This document shows positions 49,232 to 58,276 of a DNA stretch of 64,000 nt, piece after piece. The DNA comes from Devosia pacifica (lineage in GTDB: Bacteria; Pseudomonadota; Alphaproteobacteria; Rhizobiales; Devosiaceae), in NCBI RefSeq assembly GCF_014652635.1, contig NZ_BMZE01000003.1, forward strand, positions 501,268 through 565,267, in the 5' to 3' direction. The translations under genes were made by a program, and so were the position numbers. Numbering within the stretch: position 1 is the first letter of the stretch; each line of letters starts with the position of its first letter. A model generated the notes under the pieces. That model ran no database searches, was not told the DNA's origin, and saw nothing but the letters and a program-made list of their open reading frames with translations.

Positions 49232-51621
49232 CGCGGCACGGGGAAGCCGGTTGCTTCGAGCTCCTGAAGAAAACGCTCGGCGATGATCTTCCAGTCGTAC
49301 TCTGCTTCAACGAGCCGACGCGCAGCGCTGACGGTTACCTCGCATGCTTCTCGATCCACCTCGGCGAAACGCTCGATCGCCTGTGCCAGACCGTCCGGCT
49401 GCATCTCGACATAGTGCGTGTCCGGCTGCGCCAGAAGACCGCGTGCGCCGAACCGCGTCGAGATCACCGGAATGCCGGCCGCAAAGTAATCGAGCATCTT
49501 GAGGTTGGTCCCGGAGCCGGAGAGCATCGGGTTCAACGCCACATCGGCGCTGGCCAACAGGGCGTTGCGGGTCTGGTCATCAACCGCGCCCAGAAGATGA
49601 ATATTCGCTGGCAGTTCCCGCTTCATGAAGGGCATGCAAACGCTACCCATCACCATCACATCGACAAACGGTATGTCGGCGGCGGCATCGATGATCAGTT
49701 GCAGTGCTTCGACGTTCGGGCCGTGCCAGCTCCCAACGAACAGTGCGACGACCTTGCTCGGCAAACCGGCAGCGTCGCGCAAACGCTTGCGCTTGGCCGG
49801 CGCGAAATACGGCATGGTTTCGAGCGCAACGCCATTGGGGACCTGATGCTGGCGCGCCCGGGTCGGACCATAAAGGCGCGCGAACTCTTCGAGATCACGA
49901 TCCGCACACGCGTAGACGCGTTCGGCGGTGAGCCAGGCTTCGCGCTCAGCGCTCTCGACCAGCGGCAGCAGCGGCGCCGCAGAACCGGTAAGGATCTTTT
50001 GCTTGAGCGTTAGTTCAACGTTGTGCGCTTCATACCACATCGGCCGCGTGGGTGCTGTGTGGCGGATGGCGCGAACCAGATACGGATGGCAGGCGATCAT
50101 CGCATCGGCGGCAAAGGCCGAACTTTCGAGGGTTTGCACATAGTCCGGCGTCAACCGCCACCACTCGAACGCGGTGACGTCATCGATCGGTGCCCCCTCA
50201 ACGTGGCGGCCGAGTTCCAGAAGGTTTTCGACGTGCCGCTCGCTGTGCGGCACGCAGTATTCCACCAGCCCCGGGGCGATCAGCCGGCGCGATGGGGCGG
50301 TATCGCCTGAGCACAGCGCAACGATGTCGATATCGAACACCCGCGCCAGATGACGGTTGAGGTGAAAAACGCGCGCCTGGCCGCCGCTTCGTGGCGGATC
50401 TGCGGGGAAGGTGTTGGCGATCGTCAGCTTGGGCCGTCGGCGCTGCACCACCGCTGGCGCCGCAATGGCATCGTCCTGCTCAAGAAGCGCTTCGGCGACG
50501 TTCTCCCAGGTAATGTGGGCCACTGCATCGCGCCCGGCGGCGCCCATGCGTTTGGCCAGCTTCTGGTCCGCCGCAAGCATTGAAAGACGCGCGCCGATGC
50601 TGGCAGGGTCTGGCGCGGTGATAAAGCCGTTTTCACCGTCACGCACGAGCTCGCACGGGCCACCGGCATCCGAAGTCGTGACCACCGGTTTGCTGCTCAG
50701 CATCGCCTCGACCGTGATCAGGCCATAGTCTTCATCATAGGGCGTGAACGGCACAGCGAGGGCATTGGCATAAAGCCCCGGCATCTCGTCATCGGCGACA
50801 TAGCCGAGAAACCGGATGCGCTTGTCGTTGGCGGCGAGAGCCTTCAACCGCTCTTCATCAGGGCCGGTACCAGCGATCAGCAACTCAGTGTCGCCATCGA
50901 CATGGCGCATCGCCTCGATGATCAGATCGAACCGCTTGGCGCCATCGAGCCGGCTGGAGGTGAAAAAGTAGCGGGCGTCTTCGCAGTAATAGTCCGTGCG
51001 ATGCGGCGGATGGTGCAGCGGCAGCACCGGCACCCCATCCGGGAAATAGTGGTCGCGCCCTGCGGTGTTGGCAGCGTTGGCCGCGTAGCGACGAATGCGC
51101 TTCGGTGCCATCGCCGCATCATCGAGATAGTGAACGATCTGGCGGATGAAGGGGCCAGGGAAGGCGAACAGCTCTTCGGGCAGGTCACGCTCGCGAAGGG
51201 CCCTAACGCGTGCAATCAGCTCTGTAACGCGCTCGATATCGGGGTCGGTCTCGGCCATCCAGTCGAGCAGGCTACGCACCGGCTTGCTGCCAAGATGCTC
51301 GGGCACGCGTAGATCGCCGCGATAGGTGTCATAGAGCCCACGCAGTCGGTGCAGCAGGTAAACAACATGATTGGGATGCTCGACCATCCAGGCCGGATAC
51401 TTGCCGGAAATCACCAGATCGTAGGCGCTGAGATCGAGTTCGGCGAACGCCTCATAGGAATCAATCAATTCCCAGAACGAGCCTTCCGGCGAGATCAACG
51501 AGACGATGTCGCACGAATGCTCGGTATTCTCGTGCAGGTGCTTTTGGAGGCCCCACCACAGGTTCTCGGCGCCACCAAGGGCCAGCGGCACCGGGTGCGG
51601 GATGACAATGGCGATCTTCAT
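49228..51621 (-). CDS. Two-domain glycosyltransferase (GT4-GT4 fusion, 797 aa)
   Basis: The 797-residue protein carries two GT-B enzymes in one chain. The first half (1-385) begins MKIAIVIPHPVPLALGGAENL and has FTSSRLDGAKRFDLIIEAM and the acidic loop DEDYGLITVEAMLSSKPVV. The second half (395-797) begins PKLTIANTFPADPPRSGGQARVF and ends in a donor domain with LFVGSWHGPNVEAL and GSGTNLKMLDYFAAGIPVI. The first half is clearly related to the next gene upstream, so a duplication and fusion took place. Such fusions usually add two sugars in sequence. It is the last gene of the operon from 54211 (ATGA overlap). Confidence 0.9.
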   Translation of the reverse strand: MKIAIVIPHPVPLALGGAENLWWGLQKHLHENTEHSCDIVSLISPEGSFWELIDSYEAFAELDLSAYDLVISGKYPAWMVEHPNHVVYLLHRLRGLYDTYRGDLRVPEHLGSKPVRSLLDWMAETDPDIERVTELIARVRALRERDLPEELFAFPGPFIRQIVHYLDDAAMAPKRIRRYAANAANTAGRDHYFPDGVPVLPLHHPPHRTDYYCEDARYFFTSSRLDGAKRFDLIIEAMRHVDGDTELLIAGTGPDEERLKALAANDKRIRFLGYVADDEMPGLYANALAVPFTPYDEDYGLITVEAMLSSKPVVTTSDAGGPCELVRDGENGFITAPDPASIGARLSMLAADQKLAKRMGAAGRDAVAHITWENVAEALLEQDDAIAAPAVVQRRRPKLTIANTFPADPPRSGGQARVFHLNRHLARVFDIDIVALCSGDTAPSRRLIAPGLVEYCVPHSERHVENLLELGRHVEGAPIDDVTAFEWWRLTPDYVQTLESSAFAADAMIACHPYLVRAIRHTAPTRPMWYEAHNVELTLKQKILTGSAAPLLPLVESAEREAWLTAERVYACADRDLEEFARLYGPTRARQHQVPNGVALETMPYFAPAKRKRLRDAAGLPSKVVALFVGSWHGPNVEALQLIIDAAADIPFVDVMVMGSVCMPFMKRELPANIHLLGAVDDQTRNALLASADVALNPMLSGSGTNLKMLDYFAAGIPVISTRFGARGLLAQPDTHYVEMQPDGLAQAIERFAEVDREACEVTVSAARRLVEAEYDWKIIAERFLQELEATGFPVPR

Positions 51622-52691
51622 GGTGCGCCCGCTGCTGTGGCGAGCGCCGGCTGCGGTGCCAGCAGCGTCTCAACGACATTGTTCCAGGAGATATCGAGCG
51701 CACGATAGCGCTGATAGCCATTCTCGCCCATCTCGGCAGCGCGAGCAGGATCCGCCATCAGCCTGTCGAGCGCATCGGCCAAGTCTGCCGGCTGCGGTTC
51801 GCTGATGACACCGGTTTCCCCATCGATGACGAATTCAAGCGGTCCGCCTGAATCGGTGCAGGTGATGACCGGTTTGTGCGCCAGCATGGCCTCGAGGGTG
51901 ATGTAGCCGTAATCTTCGTCGACAGGGCCGAAGAACACCGCCGCCGCGTTGGCGTACAGTTCGAGCATTTCGGCGCGCGGGATGGCACCTAGAAACTTGA
52001 CGCGGTCCATCAGCTCAAGGCCCTTGGCCAATTCCTCGAACTGGCGCTGCATTGAGCCGGCGCCGGCAAAGATCGCCTGGATCGGTTGCTTGGTGCGGGC
52101 CAGCGCTTTGAGCAGCAGATCCTGGCGCTTCAGGACCTCAAGCCGGCTCGGCACAAAGATGTACGGGAGCGCCGGTTTTGAGCTGATAATCCCGGCATCC
52201 GGCGGCGGGTGATAGAGCGGCGTTGAGTCGATGTCGTTATAGCGCTTGAGGCGCTCGGAAACGCGCCCGGCATTGGTGAACACCGTTGGCAATGCACCCA
52301 GCGCCTTATTGTCGGCAGCGATGATCCGCTTTCTGACCGCATCGGTTGTCGCCCGCCCGCGCTTCCAGCCGAAAATCGTATCGTAAAGGTCATAGGCGGC
52401 GCGGTGCTGGTGCAGCAGCCAGACACGCTTGTTGGGGTGACCGATGACGTAGCTGGGGAACTTAAGACAGATCAACGTATCGATCTGGCCGCCGCCATAG
52501 CGCGAAAAATCGACCTTTTCGCATAGTTCGAGCGCGCGGCCCGAGGCCTCGGGCGGATCATACTGAAACGGCAGCGCGATGCGATGGACCATGTGTCCCG
52601 CGTCGCGAATGGCGTCGATCAGGTTCTCGGCGTGAAACTCGGCGCCGCCGAAAATTCCGGGCGTATAGACAGTGGCAACGCCGACCCGCAT
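51618..52691 (-). CDS. Family 4 glycosyltransferase
   Basis: The 357-residue protein starts MRVGVATVYTPGIFGGAEFHAENL, a glycine-rich acceptor loop. It continues with FVPSRLEVLKRQDLLLKAL and the donor-site region GPVDEDYGYITLEAMLAHKPVITCTDSGGP. Its C-terminal domain resembles the first half of the fused enzyme downstream. The ATG overlaps the methyltransferase stop (TGATG). It should extend the same polysaccharide, possibly with mannose given the nearby ManB/ManC, but the donor is not certain. Confidence 0.9.
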   Translation of the reverse strand: MRVGVATVYTPGIFGGAEFHAENLIDAIRDAGHMVHRIALPFQYDPPEASGRALELCEKVDFSRYGGGQIDTLICLKFPSYVIGHPNKRVWLLHQHRAAYDLYDTIFGWKRGRATTDAVRKRIIAADNKALGALPTVFTNAGRVSERLKRYNDIDSTPLYHPPPDAGIISSKPALPYIFVPSRLEVLKRQDLLLKALARTKQPIQAIFAGAGSMQRQFEELAKGLELMDRVKFLGAIPRAEMLELYANAAAVFFGPVDEDYGYITLEAMLAHKPVITCTDSGGPLEFVIDGETGVISEPQPADLADALDRLMADPARAAEMGENGYQRYRALDISWNNVVETLLAPQPALATAAGAP

Positions 52692-54211
52692 CAGACCTGA
52701 CCCGCTGCGTCCGGCTTGCGCGCGAACAGCGCATAATCGGCAGGCTGGCGGAACCAGTCATTGACCTCGGTCGGCGCAAAACCGGTTTCAGGCCGATCGA
52801 GTTGGCAATCGTTCTCGTTGCGGACGATCCGCCCGGCTTCGAACCCACGCGCTTCTGCGAGGAAGCGGAGCAGATCCGGCGGCAAGGGCTTGTTGTGCGT
52901 CGGATCGTAATTGAAGGTGCACGCGCCAACCACGAGGTTTTCCGGGTTGGGCGTTTCGAACAGAATAGCGCCGCCCGGCTTGAGCGCGGCATAGGCCGCA
53001 TCGAGAAGAGCGACCAGCTGCGAAAAGCTCAGATGCTCGACGATGTGAAAGCCGGTGACGCCAGCGAGGCTCTCGCCCGGTTGCTGCTGCAGGTACGCGA
53101 TGGCGTCTCCGGCCACCACGTCGTGTCCGCGCTGACGCGCTTCCTCGACCATCGCAACATTGAGATCCAGCCCGCGGGTGCGCACATTGGCCTCGGTGAG
53201 GACGCTCAGCCACTCGCCACGCCCGCAGCCGATATCGAGCACAACCTCGCCGGCGGCGACAGGCGCAAGCCCGGTAAACATCGGCACATAGCGCCGAACG
53301 CGTTTGGCGATCTCGTCCGTCGAACCGCGGAACTTGTTCTCGAACGCGACATAGAGACTATCGAGCGCATGTGCATCGGCGGCTGGGGAGAGTGCGGCAG
53401 TTTCAGGCTTCGCCTCGCCGACTTCGGCAATCGCGCGAGACAGTGCCCTTGCCTGCTCGAGCATCTCTTGACGCGCAGCAGCAATCTCGAGCTTTGCCCC
53501 ACCATCGACCAGTCCGCGCGTGGCGCTGGTATCCTTGTCGAGCTGGGCGATATCAGCATCGAACTTCATCAGGCTGCGCCGCATTGCGGAGTGCGTCGAC
53601 ACCAGGTGCTCGACCAGATCGCGATGGCGCAGATTGGCGGCAGCAATGCGCTGATTCATCTGGCGCATGGTCTGCGACAGCATCAGCAATTCGACGAACG
53701 GCGCGAGAACCCGACCGACGACGCGGATGCTGCGAAGCCGTTGCAGCACATAGGCGGGCAAAAGCCCATCGATCTGCACGCCACGCGCACGTCCCTCGGC
53801 TGACCAGCGCAGCGCGCCGAGGATGTTCACCATGCTCAGCCGACCCGAGCGAAGGCCGGCGAGGTAGTGCGCTTCGCCGGTCTTGTCCATTTCGCGGCCC
53901 AGAACCACGCGGTAGGCAGCGCGCATGAAATTGCGCTCGTCGAGGCCGGTGAAATCATCGAGCTTGTAAGATTTGCGGCCTGCCTCTGGTGCAGGCTCCG
54001 CATCCGGATCCGGCAGGGCCGGCATGACGATCGCATCGGCGCGCGGACTGCGCTTGACCCCGGCGGCCACCGGATCACGACGGGCCGGCGGCTCAGAGTC
54101 GAGTTCGGCACGAACGCGCGCCAGGATTTCTTCGACCTTCAGTCCCGCCCCGGCGCCGGTATTCGGCGCGTCAGCCTGTTCGGATCGGTTCGGGGTGGTG
54201 CTGTTGTCCAT
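52691..54211 (-). CDS. DUF4214 - helical region - SAM methyltransferase fusion (506 aa)
   Basis: The ATG at 54211 (MDNSTTPNRS) begins a 506-residue protein. Residues 25-85 are disordered and Pro-rich. Residues 88-145 form one DUF4214 unit (ERNFMRAAYRVVLGREMDKTGEAHYLAGL). Residues 150-300 are nearly all helical and may form a coiled coil (MRQMNQRIAAANLRHRDLVEHL, QLDKDTSATRGL). Residues 305-500 are a class I methyltransferase with VLDIGCGRGEW, GLDLN and FHIVEHLSFSQL. There is no export signal, so it acts in the cytosol. With two glycosyltransferase genes downstream, it may methylate the glycan end. Confidence 0.88.
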   Translation of the reverse strand: MDNSTTPNRSEQADAPNTGAGAGLKVEEILARVRAELDSEPPARRDPVAAGVKRSPRADAIVMPALPDPDAEPAPEAGRKSYKLDDFTGLDERNFMRAAYRVVLGREMDKTGEAHYLAGLRSGRLSMVNILGALRWSAEGRARGVQIDGLLPAYVLQRLRSIRVVGRVLAPFVELLMLSQTMRQMNQRIAAANLRHRDLVEHLVSTHSAMRRSLMKFDADIAQLDKDTSATRGLVDGGAKLEIAAARQEMLEQARALSRAIAEVGEAKPETAALSPAADAHALDSLYVAFENKFRGSTDEIAKRVRRYVPMFTGLAPVAAGEVVLDIGCGRGEWLSVLTEANVRTRGLDLNVAMVEEARQRGHDVVAGDAIAYLQQQPGESLAGVTGFHIVEHLSFSQLVALLDAAYAALKPGGAILFETPNPENLVVGACTFNYDPTHNKPLPPDLLRFLAEARGFEAGRIVRNENDCQLDRPETGFAPTEVNDWFRQPADYALFARKPDAAGQV

Positions 54212-54281
54212 GCGCGCGGTCCAGTCTCGAAGCTGGCCCTGTCTATCGGGCTTGCCGCAGCATGGCAACACGCGCCGCAAA

Positions 54282-54310
54282 CCGCCAAAGCCAGTGTTTT
54301 TTTGGCGGTA
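54282..54310. promoter_or_regulatory. Inverted repeat in the divergent region 54212-54381
   Basis: ACCGCCAAA (54282-54290) and TTTGGCGGT (54302-54310) are perfect nine-base arms, with a T-run inside the 11-base loop. They lie midway between the divergent methyltransferase and manB genes. An operator for both promoters is possible. Confidence 0.45.
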
Positions 54311-54381
54311 GAGCGCTTGTCATTGGAAGACCGATCAAGGATTAGTGTCGCCACTGAAACCAAGCTTGGGAAGGCCAAGGC

Positions 54382-55800
54382 GTGACGGGCAGCCTCAAAT
54401 TCGGCACCAGTGGATTGCGCGGGCTCGTGACGGAGTTGAGCGATGCGACCTGTGCGGCCTATGCCGAGGCATTCGTCGCACATCTCCAACAGGCGACAGG
54501 TTCGCTGCACGAGGCGGTCCTGATCGGGCAGGATTTACGCGCCAGCAGTCCGCAGATTGCTCGCGCCTGCGCGCAGGGGCTGGCGCGCGTTGGGGTTGCA
54601 AGCATCAATTGCGGGACGCTGCCGACCCCTGCCCTGGCGCTTGAAGCGCAAACCCGAAGCCTGCCGGCGATCATGGTGACGGGCAGCCATATCCCGGATG
54701 ACCGCAACGGCCTGAAGTTCTATCTGCCGCAAGGCGAGATCACAAAGGCCGATGAGGCGGGCATCACGGCATCGCTGGCAACCCATGAGTCGGAACCGGC
54801 AAGTGTCGATCTTCCCCAAGCCGATGGCGCGGCGCTCGACCGCTATGCACAGCGCTATTCGGGCCTTAACTCAACGTGGTCGCTCGCGGGCCTTACGGTC
54901 GGCGTATATCAGCACTCTTCTGTTGCGCGCGATCTGATGGTCACGGTGCTCGAGGCTTTGGGGGCTACCTGCCTGCCAATGGCACGCGCCGATAGCTTCG
55001 TTCCGGTCGATACCGAAGCACTGCGCGCTGAAGACACCGCGCTCGCACAGGCCTTTGCCGAGAAACAGGCACTCGATGCCATCGTTTCGACCGATGGCGA
55101 TGCCGACCGGCCGCTGATCTCGGACGCAACCGGGCGGTTTCTGCGCGGCGATATCGTCGGGCTTCTGACGGCGCAGCGGCTCGGCGCTGAAGCAGTGGTT
55201 ACACCCGTGACCTCGAGCACCGCGATCGAGGCTTCTGGCCTGTTCAAGAGCGTTCACAGAACACGTGTCGGGTCACCCTTTGTCATTGGCGGCATGCAAC
55301 TCGCGGCCGGCGAAGCCCTGGCGCCTGTTGTCGGTTTCGAGGCCAATGGCGGGGTGCTGCTCGGCTCCGACACAAGCGATTTCTCTGCCCTGCCGACGCG
55401 TGATGCGCTTCTGCCAATCATTGCAGTGCTGAGCCTGTCGCGGCAACGCAACCAATCGCTGGCGGACATCGTGGCGTCGCTGCCATCGCGGTACACGGCG
55501 AGCGACCGTTTGCAGCAGATTCCGTCAGCAGCAAGCAGTGCCTGGCTGGCTAAACTCACCGCCGATCCGGAGGCCATGCGCACCATGGTCGGCGCGCGGG
55601 GGCCAGTCGCCGATATGGATATGACGGATGGTGTGCGCCTGCGTCTTGCGAGCGGTGACATCGTGCATTTTCGCGCCTCGGGCAATGCACCGGAATTGCG
55701 CTGCTACACAGAAAGCGGCAGCCAGCAGGAAGCGGATGATCTGCTTATGTGGGGCCTTGCAACGGCGCGCGCGGCGGTGCTTGAGCATGAACAGAATTAA
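54382..55800 (+). CDS. manB: Phosphomannomutase/phosphoglucomutase
   Basis: The GTG at 54382 starts a 472-residue enzyme with all four phosphohexomutase sites. These are the phosphoserine loop VTGSHIPDDRNG, the metal-binding STDGDADRP, the sugar-binding GFEANGG and the phosphate-binding FRASGNAPELR. It converts mannose-6-phosphate to mannose-1-phosphate, which ManC next to it turns into GDP-mannose. It starts the plus-strand operon that runs to the SapC gene. The TGSHIP version of the serine loop (instead of TASHNP) is found in a subgroup of bacterial ManB enzymes. Confidence 0.93.
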   Translation: MTGSLKFGTSGLRGLVTELSDATCAAYAEAFVAHLQQATGSLHEAVLIGQDLRASSPQIARACAQGLARVGVASINCGTLPTPALALEAQTRSLPAIMVTGSHIPDDRNGLKFYLPQGEITKADEAGITASLATHESEPASVDLPQADGAALDRYAQRYSGLNSTWSLAGLTVGVYQHSSVARDLMVTVLEALGATCLPMARADSFVPVDTEALRAEDTALAQAFAEKQALDAIVSTDGDADRPLISDATGRFLRGDIVGLLTAQRLGAEAVVTPVTSSTAIEASGLFKSVHRTRVGSPFVIGGMQLAAGEALAPVVGFEANGGVLLGSDTSDFSALPTRDALLPIIAVLSLSRQRNQSLADIVASLPSRYTASDRLQQIPSAASSAWLAKLTADPEAMRTMVGARGPVADMDMTDGVRLRLASGDIVHFRASGNAPELRCYTESGSQQEADDLLMWGLATARAAVLEHEQN

Positions 55801-55816
55801 AAGGGTGGTGTGAACG

Positions 55817-57244
55817 GTGAGCGATCCGATTGTTCCGGTGATACTTGCGGGCGGACAGGGCACGAGGCTGTGGCCGATGTCCCGTTCGGCGCGGCCAAAA
55901 CAATTTATCGAGCTGACCGGGCCGACAACGCTGTTTCAGCAAACGCTGCAGCGCGTTGCCGATAAGGGGCGCTATACGCCGGCACTGGTGCTGACCAATA
56001 GCGACTACCGGTTCATTGTCGCCGAGCAGGCGCTGGAACTCGGCCAAGACTTGATGGGCACCATCCTCGAGCCGGTCGCACGCAATACCGCCGTGGCAAT
56101 TGCCGCGGCCGCAGCTTACGCCATGCGCGAGGCCGGGCCTGAAGCGGTGCTGCATGTCTTGCCGTCGGATCACGCAGTCGATGCGGATGAGAGTTATTGG
56201 CAGGCTGTCGAAATGGCTGCGGCAACGGCCCGCGCCGGACACCTGGTGACCTTCGGCATCACGGCGACGCGGCCGGAGACAGGGTACGGCTATATCCAGA
56301 ATGGCGCTTCGATCGGCGCCGGGGTGTATCAGGTTGCGCGCTTCATCGAAAAGCCGGATTTGGAACGCGCCGAGGCGATGCTTGCGGAAGGCGGATTCAC
56401 CTGGAACTCCGGCATGTTCATGATCAAGGCCTCAGTGTTTCTCGATGAGTGCCAGCGGCTATCGCCGGACACCTACGCGGCAGCGCTGGGCTCTGTCGAA
56501 GACTCACGCGTCGATCTCGATTTTGTCCGGCTTGCCGAGGAGCCGTTCTCCAAGGCTCCCAACATTTCGGTCGACTATGCGGTGTTCGAAAAGACCGAGC
56601 ATGCGGCAGTCGTGCCGGTGAGTTTCGCGTGGTCGGATCTCGGTGCCTGGGACGCAGTGTGGAAACTCGGGGATAAAGACGAAGCCGGAAATGTCAGCCG
56701 TGGCGAGGCAACGCTTTCCAATTCCAGCAACATGCTGGTCGTCACCGACAAGGCGCATGTCGTGGTCGAGGGTCTTGACGATGTTGCTGTGATCGCCAGC
56801 GAAGACGCCGTTTATGTCGGCAAGCTGAGCGAGGCGCAAAAGGTCGGGCCTCTGGTCAAGACGCTGCGCGCAAACCCGAACACGCAGGCGCTGACCGAGA
56901 TTCACAAGACGGCCTATCGGCCCTGGGGCGGATATTCTTCCATCCTTTCGGGCGAGCGCTTCCAGGTAAAGCGGCTGTTCGTCAAACCCGGCATGCAGCT
57001 GTCCTTGCAGCGCCATCATCATCGGGCGGAGCACTGGATTGTGGTGCGCGGGACTGCCGAGGTGACGATCGATGGCGACGTGACGATGCTCACCGAAAAC
57101 GAATCGATCTACCTGCCTCTGGGGTGCACGCACAGGCTGGCCAATCCCGGCAAGATTCTGCTCGAGTTGATCGAGGTCCAGACTGGCGCCTATCTCGGCG
57201 AGGATGACATCGTGCGCATCGAGGACGTGTTCGGGCGAGCCTGA
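55817..57244 (+). CDS. manC: Mannose-1-phosphate guanylyltransferase / mannose-6-phosphate isomerase
   Basis: The 475-residue bifunctional type II enzyme starts at a GTG. The pyrophosphorylase motif is VILAGGQGTRLWPMSRSARPKQF (residues 8-30), with FIEKPD and the catalytic region FTWNSGMFM. The C-terminal cupin (345-475) has RPWGGYSS, the metal-binding LQRHHHRAEHW and the PLGCTHRLANPG loop of type II isomerases. It makes GDP-mannose for the glycans built by the nearby glycosyltransferases. The next gene starts 15 bases later, so all are co-transcribed. Confidence 0.95.
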   Translation: MSDPIVPVILAGGQGTRLWPMSRSARPKQFIELTGPTTLFQQTLQRVADKGRYTPALVLTNSDYRFIVAEQALELGQDLMGTILEPVARNTAVAIAAAAAYAMREAGPEAVLHVLPSDHAVDADESYWQAVEMAAATARAGHLVTFGITATRPETGYGYIQNGASIGAGVYQVARFIEKPDLERAEAMLAEGGFTWNSGMFMIKASVFLDECQRLSPDTYAAALGSVEDSRVDLDFVRLAEEPFSKAPNISVDYAVFEKTEHAAVVPVSFAWSDLGAWDAVWKLGDKDEAGNVSRGEATLSNSSNMLVVTDKAHVVVEGLDDVAVIASEDAVYVGKLSEAQKVGPLVKTLRANPNTQALTEIHKTAYRPWGGYSSILSGERFQVKRLFVKPGMQLSLQRHHHRAEHWIVVRGTAEVTIDGDVTMLTENESIYLPLGCTHRLANPGKILLELIEVQTGAYLGEDDIVRIEDVFGRA

Positions 57245-57259
57245 CGGCAGGAGTACGTC

Positions 57260-58276
57260 GTGCAGACCGCGCTTCTCGCCTGTGGACTTGCCCTGCTGGT
57301 CAGCATCGCATCGGTGCTGCTGGTACGCCGGCATGCCGTGGCCCTGAAGATGATCGCAAGCGTCAACGAACGCTCATCGCACAAGGCGCCCACGCCGACC
57401 GGCGGTGGCGTTGGCATCGCTGCCGGCAGCCTTTGCGGATGGGGAATATTGTGGGCAATCGGTTTTCAACAGGCGGCGGTGCTATGCGTTGCATGTGGAG
57501 CGCTGGCGGTACTCGGGTTCATGGACGATCGCTCCCCGCTCTCCGCGCGCCTCAGGCTCGTGATTCAGTTCGGCGCATGCGCTTTGGTCGCGGCTATGCT
57601 GGTGCCGGCAATTCCAACTGAGGTTTTCGGCTCCCTCTCCTTACTCATCGTGCTCGCGGCGGCATTACCGGTGCTCTTGTGGTGGGTAAACCTCTTTAAT
57701 TTCATGGACGGCATCGATGGTCTGGCGGCAAGTCAGGCTCTCTTCATGGCGGGCGGCGCCATGATTCTGGCGTGGCTGCAAGTGCCGGAGGCCTATGCCC
57801 AGCCGCTGTTCTTCGGCTTTGCGGTGATCGCCTTGTCGACGCTCGGCTTCTTGCTGTTCAACTGGCCACCGGCGACAATTTTCATGGGAGACGCCGGAAG
57901 CCTGTTCCTGGCGCTCGGTCTCGCGGCGCTGGCGCTGTGCGCTCTTGCGGCTGAGTGGCTTTCTCTCGGCCAGTGCCTCGCACTGGCATCGGTGTTTGTC
58001 ATCGATGCCAGCGTCACGCTGGCCCGTCGGCTTCTGCGTGGTCATTCACCGGCCGCTGCACATCGCAGCCATTTTTATCAGCGACTTTCGCGGCGCTGGG
58101 GCGGCGCCCGCCCGGTGACGCTGACGGCGACTGCGATCAATGTCGGCATTGTTCTGCCCTGCGCCTATGCCGTAGGACAGTTCGAGAGCGTCGGCCTTTG
58201 GCTCGTGGCGCTACTATACGGTACTGGCATAGCGATCGCTATTTTGGGCGGAGCGGGACAGGACGAGAATGGTTGA
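57260..58276 (+). CDS. Undecaprenyl-phosphate sugar-1-phosphate transferase, WecA family
   Basis: The 338-residue polytopic protein starts at a GTG behind GCAGGAG. The conserved cytoplasmic loops are all there: NERSSHKAPTPTGGGVGI, the FMDDRSPL aspartates, NLFNFMDGIDGLA, the metal-site IFMGDAGSLFL, and HRSHFYQRL. WecA/WbpL-type enzymes load the first N-acetyl-sugar phosphate onto the lipid carrier and so begin O-antigen synthesis. The next gene overlaps by eight bases and makes a matching type of sugar nucleotide. Confidence 0.93.
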   Translation: MQTALLACGLALLVSIASVLLVRRHAVALKMIASVNERSSHKAPTPTGGGVGIAAGSLCGWGILWAIGFQQAAVLCVACGALAVLGFMDDRSPLSARLRLVIQFGACALVAAMLVPAIPTEVFGSLSLLIVLAAALPVLLWWVNLFNFMDGIDGLAASQALFMAGGAMILAWLQVPEAYAQPLFFGFAVIALSTLGFLLFNWPPATIFMGDAGSLFLALGLAALALCALAAEWLSLGQCLALASVFVIDASVTLARRLLRGHSPAAAHRSHFYQRLSRRWGGARPVTLTATAINVGIVLPCAYAVGQFESVGLWLVALLYGTGIAIAILGGAGQDENG

